Origin: Hymenobacter jeongseonensis
Lineage (GTDB): Bacteria; Bacteroidota; Bacteroidia; Cytophagales; Hymenobacteraceae
Assembly (NCBI RefSeq): GCF_015694725.1
Contig: NZ_JADQDQ010000001.1
Coordinates: forward strand, 434,001 to 498,000
Direction of reading: 5' to 3'
DNA: 64,000 bases
Of this stretch, positions 7,395-17,334 are shown one piece after another (the first letter of the stretch is position 1; each line of letters begins with the position of its first letter). Under the pieces are notes generated by a model. The model was not told the DNA's origin, ran no database searches, and saw only the letters and a list, made by a program, of their open reading frames with translations. The translations under genes were made by a program, and so were the position numbers.

Positions 7395-8240
7395 TTACGG
7401 GGCGACCGTGAACGTGCGGGTTACCGAGTTGAAGGCGCCAGGCAGCAGGTTGCCGCTGCCGTCAATCAGCTCCAGTTTCACGGTGTTCTCACCGGCGGGC
7501 AGGCCTTCCATCTGGTAGGGCATCCAGCGCTCAAGCATGAATTCGGTGCCGTTGATGGTGGCGCGCACGCGGTTTCCGCCGGGCTCCAGCGTGGTGTTTA
7601 CGAGGTAAAAGTCCAGCATGATGCGACGGGCATCGGCGCCGGAATACGTGTCTTTCGGGCGGCTGTAGAACAGGTTAGGCGCGTTCACGTCAATGATGGG
7701 CGCACCGGTTGGCGTGACATTGCCCACGTTGATAATGCGCAGGTCGTAAGCGCCCCGGTGCTTCAAGCTCTCGTGGTAGGAGCGCGACAAGAACGAGAGC
7801 ACGGCGTGCTGCCCGTCGGGAATGGCTTTTTTGAAGCTCGTTTCGTAGTGCGCCGTGTAGGGCTGGTTGTCCACGATGTTGTGAATGTGCTGGCCTTGCT
7901 TGGAGTTGGCCATCTGGGCCATGTGCGGGCCGCCGCTCATTTTGGTGAGCTGGAAATTAGTTACTTGGTAAGCAAAGGCAACTTCGCCGCTGGGAATCGT
8001 AGAATTCGCAATGGGCGAACGCAGCTGCATCTGGGCTTCGGGGAAACGGGGCGAGTCGTTGAAGGGCGTCAGGCGGATGCCGTTCGACTCCATGCTTTCG
8101 GCGCTGGCGGCACCGTTGGTGGCCGGGGTGCCGGTGCCGGCTGCGGCGCTCACATCGGTAGTAGGCTTGCTGGTTTCGCAGCTTGCCAAGAGGGCCAAAG
8201 TCAGGGTGGTGCTGCAGAGCAGCCAGAGAGGACGTTTCAT
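7395..8240 (-). CDS. Uncharacterised lipoprotein with GQHIHNIVDN motif
   Basis: A 281-residue exported protein. The signal peptide MKRPLWLLCSTTLTLALLAS is followed by Cys21 (lipobox LASC), then a Thr/Ala/Ser linker to about residue 55. The rest appears to be two beta-rich domains. The first contains GGPHMAQMANSKQGQHIHNI and a later DGQHAVLSFLSRSYHES stretch. Clustered His/Gln around an Ig-like fold recalls the cupredoxin-like DUF4399 group, so metal binding is possible but not shown. The second domain (TLEPGGNRVRATINGTEF onward) looks Ig-like. The ATG at 8240 was chosen because it gives a clean lipoprotein signal. The function is unknown. Confidence 0.8.
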   Translation of the reverse strand: MKRPLWLLCSTTLTLALLASCETSKPTTDVSAAAGTGTPATNGAASAESMESNGIRLTPFNDSPRFPEAQMQLRSPIANSTIPSGEVAFAYQVTNFQLTKMSGGPHMAQMANSKQGQHIHNIVDNQPYTAHYETSFKKAIPDGQHAVLSFLSRSYHESLKHRGAYDLRIINVGNVTPTGAPIIDVNAPNLFYSRPKDTYSGADARRIMLDFYLVNTTLEPGGNRVRATINGTEFMLERWMPYQMEGLPAGENTVKLELIDGSGNLLPGAFNSVTRTFTVAP

Positions 8241-8394
8241 GTAGAAGGGAATCAAAAAATGGTTGTCAGCTGTTTATCCGAAAATATCTATAAGCTGAGC
8301 TGCTTACGGCCGATACCCGGTGCAGGGTTTTGCTTAACTTGCGTCCTTGCCCACCGTGGGGCTTACTCAGCCTCAAAGTAAACCTAATTTTCTC

Positions 8395-9369
8395 ATGCAA
8401 GACCAACTTCTTGACCAAATTCCCTCGCTCGACCTCGCCGACTTCCGTTCCGGCGACCCCGCGCGGAAGGCCCACTTCGTGCAGCAGCTCGGTGAGGCCT
8501 ACCAAAACATTGGCTTCGTGGCCCTGAAAAACCACGGCCTGAACGACGAGCAAACCAAGCAGTTATACGCCGACGTGCAGGCGTTCTTCCAACTGCCCGA
8601 CGAAGCCAAGCAGCGCTACGAAAACCCGGAGTTGGCCGGCCAGCGCGGCTACATCAGCAAGGGCAAGGAGCACGCCAAGGGCCGCAACACCGGCGACCTG
8701 AAGGAATTCTACCATGTGGGCCAGGAAGTGGAAGAAGAGGACCCCATCAAGAACGAATACCCCGACAACATCTGGCCCGAGGAAGTGCCCAGCTTTAAGC
8801 AGAGCACCTTCACGGCGTACCGCACGCTGGAGAGTGCCGGCCAGGATGTGCTGCGCGCCATTGCGCTCTACCTGCACCTGCCCGAGAACTACTTCGACGA
8901 CAAGGTGAAGCACGGCAACAGCATTCTGCGCCCCATTCACTACTTCCCCATCGAAGACCCGGAAGCAGTGCCCGCCGACGCCGTGCGCGCCGCCGAACAC
9001 GGCGATATCAACCTGATTACCTTGCTGATGGGCGCCAGCGCCGACGGCCTGCAGGTGAAGCGCCGCGACGGCAAGTGGATTCCCATCACGGCCCTGCCCG
9101 ACCAGATTGTGGTGAACGTGGGCGACATGCTCCAGCGCCTGACCAACGGCGTGCTCAAGTCGACCATTCACCGCGTGGTGAACCCGGCCCGCGAAAAAAT
9201 GAACACCTCGCGTTTCAGCATTCCGTTCTTTATGCACCCGCGCTCCGAAATGAGCCTGGCGGCCTTGGAGCACTGCGTAACGCCCGAAAATCCCAAGAAA
9301 GAGGCCGACATCACGGCCGGCGAGTTCCTGAACGAGCGGCTGATTGAGCTCGGCCTGAAGAAGAAGTAA
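8395..9369 (+). CDS. 2-oxoglutarate/Fe(II) dioxygenase of the isopenicillin N synthase family
   Basis: A 324-residue cytosolic non-haem iron oxygenase. The N-terminal cap domain (DIOX_N: about 11-110, including GFVALKNHGL) precedes the double-stranded beta-helix. Iron ligands are His202 and Asp204 (EHGDINLITLL) and His259 (STIHRVV). Arg273-x-Ser275 (SRFSIPFF) binds the 2-oxoglutarate carboxylate. Such enzymes hydroxylate, desaturate or cyclise small molecules; the substrate cannot be read from the sequence. It stands alone, with a terminator after it, so there is no pathway context. The ATG at 8395 is preferred over an upstream TTG. Confidence 0.93.
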   Translation: MQDQLLDQIPSLDLADFRSGDPARKAHFVQQLGEAYQNIGFVALKNHGLNDEQTKQLYADVQAFFQLPDEAKQRYENPELAGQRGYISKGKEHAKGRNTGDLKEFYHVGQEVEEEDPIKNEYPDNIWPEEVPSFKQSTFTAYRTLESAGQDVLRAIALYLHLPENYFDDKVKHGNSILRPIHYFPIEDPEAVPADAVRAAEHGDINLITLLMGASADGLQVKRRDGKWIPITALPDQIVVNVGDMLQRLTNGVLKSTIHRVVNPAREKMNTSRFSIPFFMHPRSEMSLAALEHCVTPENPKKEADITAGEFLNERLIELGLKKK

Positions 9370-9390
9370 GCGGCCCGATGGGCAGATTTG

Positions 9391-9427
9391 AAAAGCGGCT
9401 CGTCTCCCCAGACGGGCCGCTTTTTTG
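9391..9427 (+). terminator. Intrinsic terminator after the dioxygenase gene
   Basis: The stem aagcggctcgtc pairs with gacgggccgctt across a 6-nt loop (one G-T pair) and is followed by a T run at 9421-9426. Confidence 0.85.
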
Positions 9428-9547
9428 TTCGATAATCAGGCCGTTGCTTTCGGCACAACGCCTCGTGCGGGAGCATAACCGCCGCCAGCCGTTGCTTTGG
9501 ACGTAGGCATTTGCCTTACCTTCGAGTGTAGGCCACTGTCCTTTCCC

Positions 9548-10837
9548 GTGCAATCGATTCCTTCCTCTACTCCCACGGTTTCGCTTACGCCGCCGCCGCG
9601 CCGGTCGGGCAAGCGCACGCGGCGGGTGCGGGGCATTATTTTTTTGAAGGACGTGGCGGCGCTGGGCTTCACGGCCTTTGGCGGACCGCAGGCCCATTTG
9701 GCCATGATGTTCCGGTTGCTGGTCGACAAGCGGCGCTACATCAGCATGGCCGAATTGCTGGAACTGCAGGCCCTGTGCGCCTTGCTGCCCGGGCCCACCT
9801 CCACCCAAACCATCACGGTGATTGGCTTTCGGCTGGGCGGGCCCAACCTGGCGTACCTCACGCTACTGGTCTGGATGATTCCCTCCGTCACGCTGATGAC
9901 GCTGGCCGCCCTCACCCTCAGCCACCTCGACCCGGTGCGGGTGACGGCCCTGGTGCAGTTTGTGCAGCCCGTGGCAGTGGGGTTCGTGGCCTTTTCTGCC
10001 TACCGCATCGCCGAAAAAGTCATTCATACCAAAACGGCTGTGGCCCTGATGGTGACCGCCGCCATGATGGCCTACTTCTTCCAACTGCCTTGGATGCTGC
10101 CGCTGTTGCTGCTGGCGGGCGGGGCCGTTACCACGGTGCGCTACCGCAAGCACGCCATCATTCAGGAGAAAAAGCCCTTGCAGGTAGAGTGGGCCAACTT
10201 CGTGCTGTGGCTGGGTATTCTGGTGGGGGCGGCCGTGCTGGGGCACTACACCCGCCTGCTGCCGGTGCGGCTGTTCGAAAACTTTTACCGCAACGGCTCG
10301 CTCGTGTTTGGTGGCGGGCAAGTGCTGGCGCCGCTGCTGTATGCCGAGTTTGTGGAGTTTAAGCACTACCTCACGGGGCCGGAGTTTCTGTCGGGGCTGG
10401 GGCTGGTGCAGGCCATGCCGGGGCCTAATTTTTCGATTGCGGCCTACATCGGGGCGCTGGCCATGCGGCCGGCGGGCGGCCCGGCCACGCAGGTGATGGG
10501 CGCGCTGGTGGGCACGGCGGGCATCTTTTTGCCGGGTACCTTCCTCATTTTCTTTGTAATACGATTCTGGGGCCGGCTGCGGCAATACCGCGTGGTGCAG
10601 GCCTCGCTGGAAGGCGTGAACGCCGTGAGTGCCGGGCTGGTGTGCGCGGCCACGTTCCTGCTCTACCACCCGCTGCCGGATAAAACGCTGGCCCTGCCCT
10701 TTCACCTGGGTCCCATCGATACCCTGCCCGTGAACCCGCTGCTGGTGGGCACCACCTTCCTGTTGCTGCTATCGGAAAAAGTGCCGTCGGTGTTCATTGT
10801 GGGAGTCGCCTTGCTGGCTGGAGCCTTTATTCGGTAG
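9548..10837 (+). CDS. chrA: Chromate (CHR) family transporter, two-domain form
   Basis: A 429-residue inner-membrane protein made of two homologous CHR halves, the long ChrA form, which exports chromate. The first half shows GFTAFGGPQAHLA and LLPGPTSTQ. The second half shows the equivalent FGGGQVLAPLL and QAMPGPNFS. About ten to twelve hydrophobic segments are present, and a short basic N-terminus (RRSGKRTRRVR) lies before the first. The GTG at 9548 is taken as start; a TTG at 9497 is possible. No chrB-like regulator is nearby. Some CHR proteins may carry other oxyanions, so the substrate is by family only. Confidence 0.9.
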   Translation: MQSIPSSTPTVSLTPPPRRSGKRTRRVRGIIFLKDVAALGFTAFGGPQAHLAMMFRLLVDKRRYISMAELLELQALCALLPGPTSTQTITVIGFRLGGPNLAYLTLLVWMIPSVTLMTLAALTLSHLDPVRVTALVQFVQPVAVGFVAFSAYRIAEKVIHTKTAVALMVTAAMMAYFFQLPWMLPLLLLAGGAVTTVRYRKHAIIQEKKPLQVEWANFVLWLGILVGAAVLGHYTRLLPVRLFENFYRNGSLVFGGGQVLAPLLYAEFVEFKHYLTGPEFLSGLGLVQAMPGPNFSIAAYIGALAMRPAGGPATQVMGALVGTAGIFLPGTFLIFFVIRFWGRLRQYRVVQASLEGVNAVSAGLVCAATFLLYHPLPDKTLALPFHLGPIDTLPVNPLLVGTTFLLLLSEKVPSVFIVGVALLAGAFIR

Positions 10838-11025
10838 GGCCGGTTCTTTCTTAGCCACGCGCACAACGTCTTGCACCGGTCGAATAACTCGGGTCGCGGG
10901 GAAGCTGCTGAAATGAATCAGGGTTTGCCGTGACGGAAATCATGGGGCCTGGGCCTGCCGAAGCCCACCTTTGCAGACCCGCTAACCGCGCCAGCACCTG
11001 CCTGCAACGACCAAATCCCCGGCTC

Positions 11026-12039
<1,014 letters not shown>

Positions 12040-12053
12040 CGTGCCCGACGTCC

Positions 12054-13418
12054 CTAGCGCGGCACTGCCCGGGCCAGGTACGCGTCGCGCGCTTCCTCCA
12101 GCTGGGCGGCTAGGGCGGCCCGCTGTTCCAGCAGGGCTGCGCCCACGGCCGGAGCGCGCTGAAACAGGCGCAGGGCGCGCAGCCGGGCCAGGCGGGCGGT
12201 CAGGGTTTGCCAGTAGCTCAGGGCATAGAATCCGGTAAATGGCAGACTAAGCACATACAGCGCCGTCAGGCGCCAGTCGTGGGTGAGCCAGTGGTGCACA
12301 GCTGCGGCTTGCAGGCCATAGGCCAAGGGGAAGGTAATCATGCCCACTACCAGCATAATGGGCGCCACAAATTCAATCTCCTTGGTAGCGCGCTTGGCCA
12401 CTATCGAGGGCAGAATGTAAGGCAGGTAGTTGTTGAGTACGCCATAGAGCCACACGGGCAGGCCCAGAACCAGGTTGAGTAGGCCAACAATAGTGCCCCG
12501 GCGCTGGCCCTCGAGGGCTTCGTCGGTCAGGCGGTGCTTACGCAGGGCCTGCAGGTAGATATGGAGCTGCTGGCGCACGGCCACCAGCCGGGTGGGTGCG
12601 TTGTGGTCGAACCACGCCAGCGCCTGCAGCAGCGTTTGGCTGAGCTGGAAGTTGTCGTAGAGCGTGTGCGGGTCATCATCGTCGAGGTTGAGATGGTCGC
12701 CAAACGTTCGTTCAATCTGCTGCACGAACACGTCGTCGGCCGCGTCGCGGGTGATAACTAGGCGGCGCTCCAAGGCTTCGCGAATGGTGTCGGTGAGCTG
12801 GACGGCGGCGGCTTCGGGGTCGGTGGCGTAAAGCTCGGCGTAGTCGGCCACCACAATGGGCGGCGCCACGTTCAGCAGCACGTCGGAACGAAAGCGCGAC
12901 GGGTCAAAATAATTAATGGCAATGGGCACCACTTTCAGCCCCAGCTTGAACTGGTGCCGGGCTTCGGCGCCCAGAGCAATGCGGGCGGCACCGGTTTTGA
13001 GGGGGCGCAGCCGGCGCTCGCTCACGCTGGTGCCTTCCGGAAAAATCATGATGGTACCGCCTTCGCCCAGGTAGTCGTAGCAGCGGCCGAACGTGGCTTC
13101 GTTTTGGGCCGCAAATTCTGCGGGCGTGATGGGTCCGGTTCCCACATCTTGCCGCCGGTAGATGGGAATGGAGTTGCCCGACGCCATAATGGACCGCAGA
13201 ATGGGGTTCTGAAAAAAGGTGCTTTTGGCCAAAAAAGCCACCGGCTGGCGGCTGTTGATACCCACCAGCAACGGGTCCATCAGCGTGTTGGGGTGGTTGC
13301 CGGCAAACAGCAACGGTCCCGGCAACGCCAGCCGCTCGCGGTGCCGAACTTCGATGTTGCGAAAAAACACCCGCAGGGCTACCTGCAAAATGGGCTTGAT
13401 GACGGTATAAAAGAGCAT
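12054..13418 (-). CDS. PlsC-like 1-acyl-glycerol-phosphate/glycerophosphate acyltransferase
   Basis: A 454-residue membrane enzyme of phospholipid synthesis or remodelling. Acyltransferase motif I is GNHPNTLMDPLL (His42 and Asp48, spaced HX5D as in several Bacteroidota and tafazzin/GPAT-like members instead of the common HX4D). Motif II is around SIPIYRRQD and motif III is FPEGTS (126-131). After the ~220-residue catalytic domain come a helical region and two hydrophobic pairs (about 300-395), so the C-terminal half is membrane-embedded, longer than classical PlsC (~240 residues). The acceptor specificity is unknown. The start is ATG 13418. Confidence 0.88.
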   Translation of the reverse strand: MLFYTVIKPILQVALRVFFRNIEVRHRERLALPGPLLFAGNHPNTLMDPLLVGINSRQPVAFLAKSTFFQNPILRSIMASGNSIPIYRRQDVGTGPITPAEFAAQNEATFGRCYDYLGEGGTIMIFPEGTSVSERRLRPLKTGAARIALGAEARHQFKLGLKVVPIAINYFDPSRFRSDVLLNVAPPIVVADYAELYATDPEAAAVQLTDTIREALERRLVITRDAADDVFVQQIERTFGDHLNLDDDDPHTLYDNFQLSQTLLQALAWFDHNAPTRLVAVRQQLHIYLQALRKHRLTDEALEGQRRGTIVGLLNLVLGLPVWLYGVLNNYLPYILPSIVAKRATKEIEFVAPIMLVVGMITFPLAYGLQAAAVHHWLTHDWRLTALYVLSLPFTGFYALSYWQTLTARLARLRALRLFQRAPAVGAALLEQRAALAAQLEEARDAYLARAVPR

Positions 13419-13485
13419 GAGCCGACGAGGATTGGGCCTGCTAAGGTAGGCGACCCGCCCATGCGCCGCTACCACACCCGCCACC

Positions 13486-13521
13486 AAAAAAAACGCCGCC
13501 AGCCCATAGGCGTGGCGGCGT
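13486..13521 (-). terminator. Intrinsic terminator downstream of the DUF6799-like gene
   Basis: Read on the minus strand, acgccgccac pairs with the tggcggcgt side around an 8-nt loop and runs directly into eight T (plus-strand A run at 13486-13493). Confidence 0.85.
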
Positions 13522-13544
13522 ATGGTACGCGAGTCCCGGTGCGG

Positions 13545-14060
13545 CTACCGGCGGGCGTTGGCTTTGGCGCGCTTCTCGGCGGCTTTGGCTTTGTCCTCGG
13601 CGAGCTTGGTTTTGACTTTGGCTTTGCGCTCGGCTTCTTCTTCCATTTTCTTGCGCTTGCCGGGGTACCTCAGGTCGAAGGTTTTGATTTTGAGCAGGCT
13701 GTCGGCCTCCACAATGGACCGGCGGGTGGTGACCCGGCCCGTGAGGGAAACCAAATCGCCCTCAGCCATTTGAATGGTGCTGCTGTCTTTGGCCGTTACG
13801 AGGCCAGTTGGCGAAATAACGGTGCCATTCACCAGCTTTTTATCGGCCGTAATTGGGTTGGTGATGCCCAGCTCGGTGAGCACAATCCGACCATCTTTCA
13901 TGGTGAGGCCATCTTTCAACCCAGCGCCTTTGGACACCAGCCGAGCCTTGGGGGCTACACCGCCGGGCTTGCGTGGCGCCACGCGAGTTTGGGCCTGGGC
14001 CATAGTCCCGCCCAGCAGCGTTAGCGATAGAATGCAGCCGAAGAGAAAACGAAAATTCAT
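13545..14060 (-). CDS. Secreted DUF6799-like protein with basic C-terminal tail
   Basis: This 171-residue protein has a signal peptide (MNFRFLFGCILSLTLLGGTM, cleavage near AQAQ). Two short repeats follow, each of the form DG-x-M-x-(D/E)G: KDGLTMKDGRIVLTELG and later IQMAEGDLVSLTGRV. This is the pattern of the DUF6799 repeat seen in Bacteroidota envelope proteins. The last ~45 residues are almost all Lys, Arg, Ala and Glu and probably form a charged helix. The function is unknown. Confidence 0.75.
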   Translation of the reverse strand: MNFRFLFGCILSLTLLGGTMAQAQTRVAPRKPGGVAPKARLVSKGAGLKDGLTMKDGRIVLTELGITNPITADKKLVNGTVISPTGLVTAKDSSTIQMAEGDLVSLTGRVTTRRSIVEADSLLKIKTFDLRYPGKRKKMEEEAERKAKVKTKLAEDKAKAAEKRAKANARR

Positions 14061-14651
14061 GGGAATTTGGGGATAGAGAAGCGTAAAAAGAAAAACGATT
14101 ATTAATTAATGTGAGTCGCGGAGGGCATGGCGCTTAGTAAAAGGACTGCATCTGCGGATAATTGTTAAATGCAAAACCGGGGCCAAGTTTTCACAGGGAT
14201 ACAAATTTACTACGTTAAATGGAGTTTGGGCAGTTGCAAAGAATACGTGACGGTCTTAAACAAGCCCGGCCCGAACTCGGGAATGGAAAGCTAGATGTGC
14301 TTGTACAGCCTACTGACGAGGTTATTTGCCGTCACCTCAACGCTCGGGTCTTGGGTGGCGGCTGTTTAATGGTTACGAGTAATGAATGGCCTACGGATTC
14401 CCGCTTCGGTGTAACTGCCGGGCGTGCCAGGAAAGAAAACGCCTTTTTAAACTACAATTTCTCTTCAACCTATTCACGTACCTTCAGGGAAGTAGCCCCA
14501 AAGCCACCGGAGCCGTATTCAGTAGCGGAAACAATTCGCATGTTCGATAATGGGTGCATGATTTCCGTAAAATGGATTTTGTGACCCCAGCGATGGCAGG
14601 AAGCATCTGGCAAGCGGTTTCGTATTCAAAAGCACTCAAAAAACGCACGCT
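14061..14651. other. 590-bp intergenic stretch of lower GC
   Basis: This is the region between the DUF6799-like gene and the dnaJ-like gene. It is visibly richer in A and T than its surroundings. Apart from one doubtful open frame (14219-14584) no gene, RNA gene, hairpin terminator or clear promoter could be seen. Confidence 0.5.
14219..14584 (+). CDS. Doubtful orphan ORF
   Basis: An open frame of 121 codons starting at an ATG, with no family resemblance that I recognise. Codon use includes AGA, ATA, AGG, CTA and TTA, which neighbouring genes avoid, and the third position shows no GC bias. It is either non-coding or a recently acquired or decaying gene. Cys and Trp are scattered, and no signal peptide or membrane segment is visible. 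It is listed because the stretch is otherwise empty. Confidence 0.25.
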   Translation: MEFGQLQRIRDGLKQARPELGNGKLDVLVQPTDEVICRHLNARVLGGGCLMVTSNEWPTDSRFGVTAGRARKENAFLNYNFSSTYSRTFREVAPKPPEPYSVAETIRMFDNGCMISVKWIL

Positions 14652-15581
14652 GTGGATTACAAAGACTATTACAAGGTGCTGGGCGTGGAAAAAAATGCGA
14701 CGCCTGAGCAAATCAAGAAGGCCTACCGCAAGTTGGCCCGCCAGCACCATCCCGACATTAACCCCAACGACAAGGAGGCCGAGCGGAAGTTCAAAGACCT
14801 CAACGAGGCGAACGAAGTCCTCAGCGACCCCGAAAAACGAAAGAAATACGACCGGTTTGGGGCCGACTGGCAGCGCTACCAGCAGCAGCCCAGCGGCGCG
14901 GGCCGCGGCGGCCAGCCCGGCGGTGGCTTCGACTGGAGCCAGTACACGCAGGGCGGCGGCTTTGGCGAAGGCGGCCGGTTCGACGAAGGAGAAGACTTCT
15001 CGGATTTCTTCGGCTCGCTGTTTGGCAAGATGGGCGGTGGCCGGGCGGGCGGCAGTCGCCCCGGCGCCGGGCCCGACTACCAAGCCGAGTTGGAGCTGAC
15101 GCTGGCAGAAGCCTACCACGGCGGCCCGCGCACCGTCACGGTGAATGGCAAAAACCTGCGCCTCACCATCCAGCCGGGCGTGGCCGATGGGCAGACCATC
15201 CGGTTGCGCGACCAAGGCGGCCCCGGCCGCCATGGCGGCCCCAACGGCTCGCTGCTCATCACCTTCCGCATTCAGCCCGATTCCCGCTACGCCCGTACTG
15301 GCGACGACCTGACTCAAGACGTGCCCGTCAGCATCTACAAGGCGCTGCTGGGCGGCGAGCAAACCGTGGAGACCCTTAGCGGTTCCGTAAAAATTAAGCT
15401 CAAGCCCGAAACCCAGAATGGAACTCGCCTGCGCCTGCGCGGCAAGGGTTTTCCCATTTACAAGAAGCCCGGGGAGTTTGGCGACCTCTACCTGCGCCTT
15501 AATCTCACGCTACCCCAGCACCTGACGGCGCAGGAAAAGGAGTTGATTCAGCAGCTGGCCGCGCTCCGCTCTGCCGAGTAG
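14652..15581 (+). CDS. cbpA: CbpA-type DnaJ co-chaperone (class II J-protein)
   Basis: A 309-residue Hsp40 that stimulates DnaK ATPase and hands it unfolded clients. The J-domain covers about 4-70 with His-Pro-Asp at 33-35 (RQHHPDINP). A Gly/Phe-rich linker (about 85-135) follows, then two beta-sandwich client-binding domains and a dimerisation tail. There is no CXXCXGXG zinc domain, which separates it from classical DnaJ and fits CbpA. The start codon is GTG at 14652, since the J-domain begins immediately after it. The gene 32 bp downstream encodes the CbpM-like modulator, as in the E. coli cbpAM operon. Confidence 0.93.
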   Translation: MDYKDYYKVLGVEKNATPEQIKKAYRKLARQHHPDINPNDKEAERKFKDLNEANEVLSDPEKRKKYDRFGADWQRYQQQPSGAGRGGQPGGGFDWSQYTQGGGFGEGGRFDEGEDFSDFFGSLFGKMGGGRAGGSRPGAGPDYQAELELTLAEAYHGGPRTVTVNGKNLRLTIQPGVADGQTIRLRDQGGPGRHGGPNGSLLITFRIQPDSRYARTGDDLTQDVPVSIYKALLGGEQTVETLSGSVKIKLKPETQNGTRLRLRGKGFPIYKKPGEFGDLYLRLNLTLPQHLTAQEKELIQQLAALRSAE

Positions 15582-15613
15582 GAGCCCGAAGCATAATCCG
15601 TCGCCTTATTGTT

Positions 15614-15940
15614 ATGGAAACGCACATTCTTACCCTTACTTTTCAGGAGTGTTCGGCGCGCTACGGCTTAGGGGTCGGTGTCGTACACGAGTTTCTGCAA
15701 GCCGGTTTGCTGCGCCCCGCACCCACGCCCGAGGCCGTTATCATTGATGAGCCGGACGAGCTGCCGCGCCTGGTGCGCTTGCACCACGAACTGGACTTGT
15801 CGCCCGAGGCGCTCGATGTTATCATGGCCATGCGCCGGCGGCTGGTGCGGCTGCAGGCCACCCTGGAGTACGAGAAGGCTCGCGCCCGCCAGCTGGAAAA
15901 TTTCTTGCGGGGCAGCAGCCCGGTATTAGATTTTAATTAG
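15614..15940 (+). CDS. cbpM: Chaperone modulator CbpM-like protein
   Basis: This 108-residue protein sits just after the cbpA-like gene. In E. coli CbpM binds the J-domain of CbpA and inhibits its co-chaperone and DNA-binding activity. It has an N-terminal MerR-like winged-helix region (LTFQECSARYGLGVGVVHEFLQ, then AVIIDE) and a C-terminal coiled helix (ALDVIMAMRRRLVRLQATLEYEKARARQ region). The call rests on size, fold pattern and gene order. It converges with the ZIP gene, with 11 bp between them. Confidence 0.85.
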   Translation: METHILTLTFQECSARYGLGVGVVHEFLQAGLLRPAPTPEAVIIDEPDELPRLVRLHHELDLSPEALDVIMAMRRRLVRLQATLEYEKARARQLENFLRGSSPVLDFN

Positions 15941-15951
15941 CTCGCCAGCAA

Positions 15952-16701
15952 TTACGCCACGGCCAGCGCCAGCAGCAAGCCGCCCAGCGTAGCGCCCAGC
16001 TTGGGCCAGTTGAGCCGGTGCTCCGGGCTGGTCTCAAAGAGTATGGTGGTGGAAACGTGCAGGAAGTTGCCGGCCACCAAGCCCAGCAAGGCAGCGTACA
16101 GCCCGCCACTCAGCAACTCCGACAGCACCACGTAGTTGCTGAACAAAATGCCCACCGGCGAAGCCAGGGCGAATACCAGCAGCCACGGCCACACCCGCCT
16201 GAAATTGCCCAGCCGCAGCCGCAGCAGCGTAGCCAGCGCAAACGCGGCCGGCACGTGGTGCAGCGCCACGCCTACCACGATGGCATAAAAATTCTGGCTC
16301 ATCTGGCCCACTTCGGGAGTGTGCACCAAGATGCTGCCTTCCAGAAAAGAGTGCACGACCAATGCGGCCAGTAGCAGAAATGGTACCCGCCCCGCGGCAT
16401 CGTGCGGACCGTGGGCGGCTTCGTGGTGCACGTGCCCGTGCTCCACGCCTTGCGAAAGCACTTCGAGCAACAATTGCCCAAAAAAACCGGCCAGCACCCA
16501 ATAGCCCACCCGCTCGGGGTGCGTAGGCAGCATTTGCAGCGCTTCCGGCAAAATGTGCGTGACGGTGAGCGTAAACAAATACGCGCCGCTAAAAGCCAGC
16601 AACGGCTTCAGCCACTGGCTGCCGCGCGCTACCGGAACCCACGCGGCGGCCGCGCCCGCGCCCAGCACCGTCAGCAGCAGCAGAAAAATAGCAAACCCCA
16701 T
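15952..16701 (-). CDS. ZIP-family metal transporter with altered second metal motif
   Basis: A 249-residue, roughly eight-helix membrane protein of the ZIP family, which imports Zn2+, Fe2+ or Mn2+. A His-rich cytoplasmic loop (HGHVHHEAAHGPHD, about 88-101) precedes TM4. The TM4 metal site reads H117-SFLEG, but the TM5 site reads ALHHVPAAFAL, so the usual Glu of HxxPEG is Ala152. Such divergence occurs in some Bacteroidota members. The metal and even the direction are uncertain. The start is ATG 16701. Confidence 0.85.
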   Translation of the reverse strand: MGFAIFLLLLTVLGAGAAAAWVPVARGSQWLKPLLAFSGAYLFTLTVTHILPEALQMLPTHPERVGYWVLAGFFGQLLLEVLSQGVEHGHVHHEAAHGPHDAAGRVPFLLLAALVVHSFLEGSILVHTPEVGQMSQNFYAIVVGVALHHVPAAFALATLLRLRLGNFRRVWPWLLVFALASPVGILFSNYVVLSELLSGGLYAALLGLVAGNFLHVSTTILFETSPEHRLNWPKLGATLGGLLLALAVA

Positions 16702-16796
16702 GCAAGAAGGAATGAGGAATGAGCAAGGCCGGCCGGAGCAACAGGGCGCCGGCCTCAACAGGCCGCGCCATACTTACTCCTTGCCTGCTTGCTCAC

Positions 16797-16845
16797 TCAA
16801 AAACAGCGGCAGCTTTGCCACCGCCAGCCGGCGGGCAAAGCTGCC
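16797..16845 (-). terminator. Intrinsic terminator of the small lipoprotein gene
   Basis: A perfect 12-bp stem (ggcagctttgcc at 16808-16819 with ggcaaagctgcc at 16834-16845) has a 14-nt loop. Read on the minus strand it leads into a T-rich tract (plus-strand aaaaaca). Confidence 0.75.
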
Positions 16846-16889
16846 ACCCAAACGAGAGTTACAACGGTTCTGGCGGACCAGCGGCGCCG

Positions 16890-17246
16890 CTAGTCGGCTT
16901 TGCGGGCGCTGTCGGCCTCTTGGCCCGACTTGCCGGCGTCGTTCAGCTTGCCGCGCTTGCGCAGGCCTTCTTCGGCATTGGCCGACATTGCCGCCTTGGC
17001 AGCCGGAGCTGGGCGTGCATCCAAATCGGCTGCCGAGCTGATGGGCTTGGTGATGGCGCCGCCTTTGGCTTGGTTGGGGGCGTGCTCGGTGTGTTGGTCG
17101 AAGTTATCGGAAACGCGGGTGCCGGGCGCCACCATGTCCAGGGATACTTTGTCGTCGGGGCGCCAGTCAGAGGGCTCGCTGCTGCACGAAGACAAGGCCA
17201 GGGAGGCAGTGGCCAGGGCCAGCAACAAAGTGTGGGTCAATTTCAT
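16890..17246 (-). CDS. Small hypothetical lipoprotein
   Basis: This 118-residue protein has a lipoprotein signal MKLTHTLLLALATASLALSS with Cys21 (lipobox LSSC). The mature part is hydrophilic, rich in Ala, Asp and Lys, and has no domain I recognise. It contains DWRPDDKVSLDMVAPGTRV, possibly a short folded region, then looks disordered. It is probably an inner- or outer-membrane-anchored periplasmic peptide. It has its own terminator. Confidence 0.7.
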   Translation of the reverse strand: MKLTHTLLLALATASLALSSCSSEPSDWRPDDKVSLDMVAPGTRVSDNFDQHTEHAPNQAKGGAITKPISSAADLDARPAPAAKAAMSANAEEGLRKRGKLNDAGKSGQEADSARKAD

Positions 17247-17334
17247 CAGAAGAAAAATTAGCAGGTATGGAGTTCGGAGAAAAGTAACAACCGGTGTTTT
17301 GGCAGCCGGGCAGTCTAGTTAACCGCCCGCGCCC

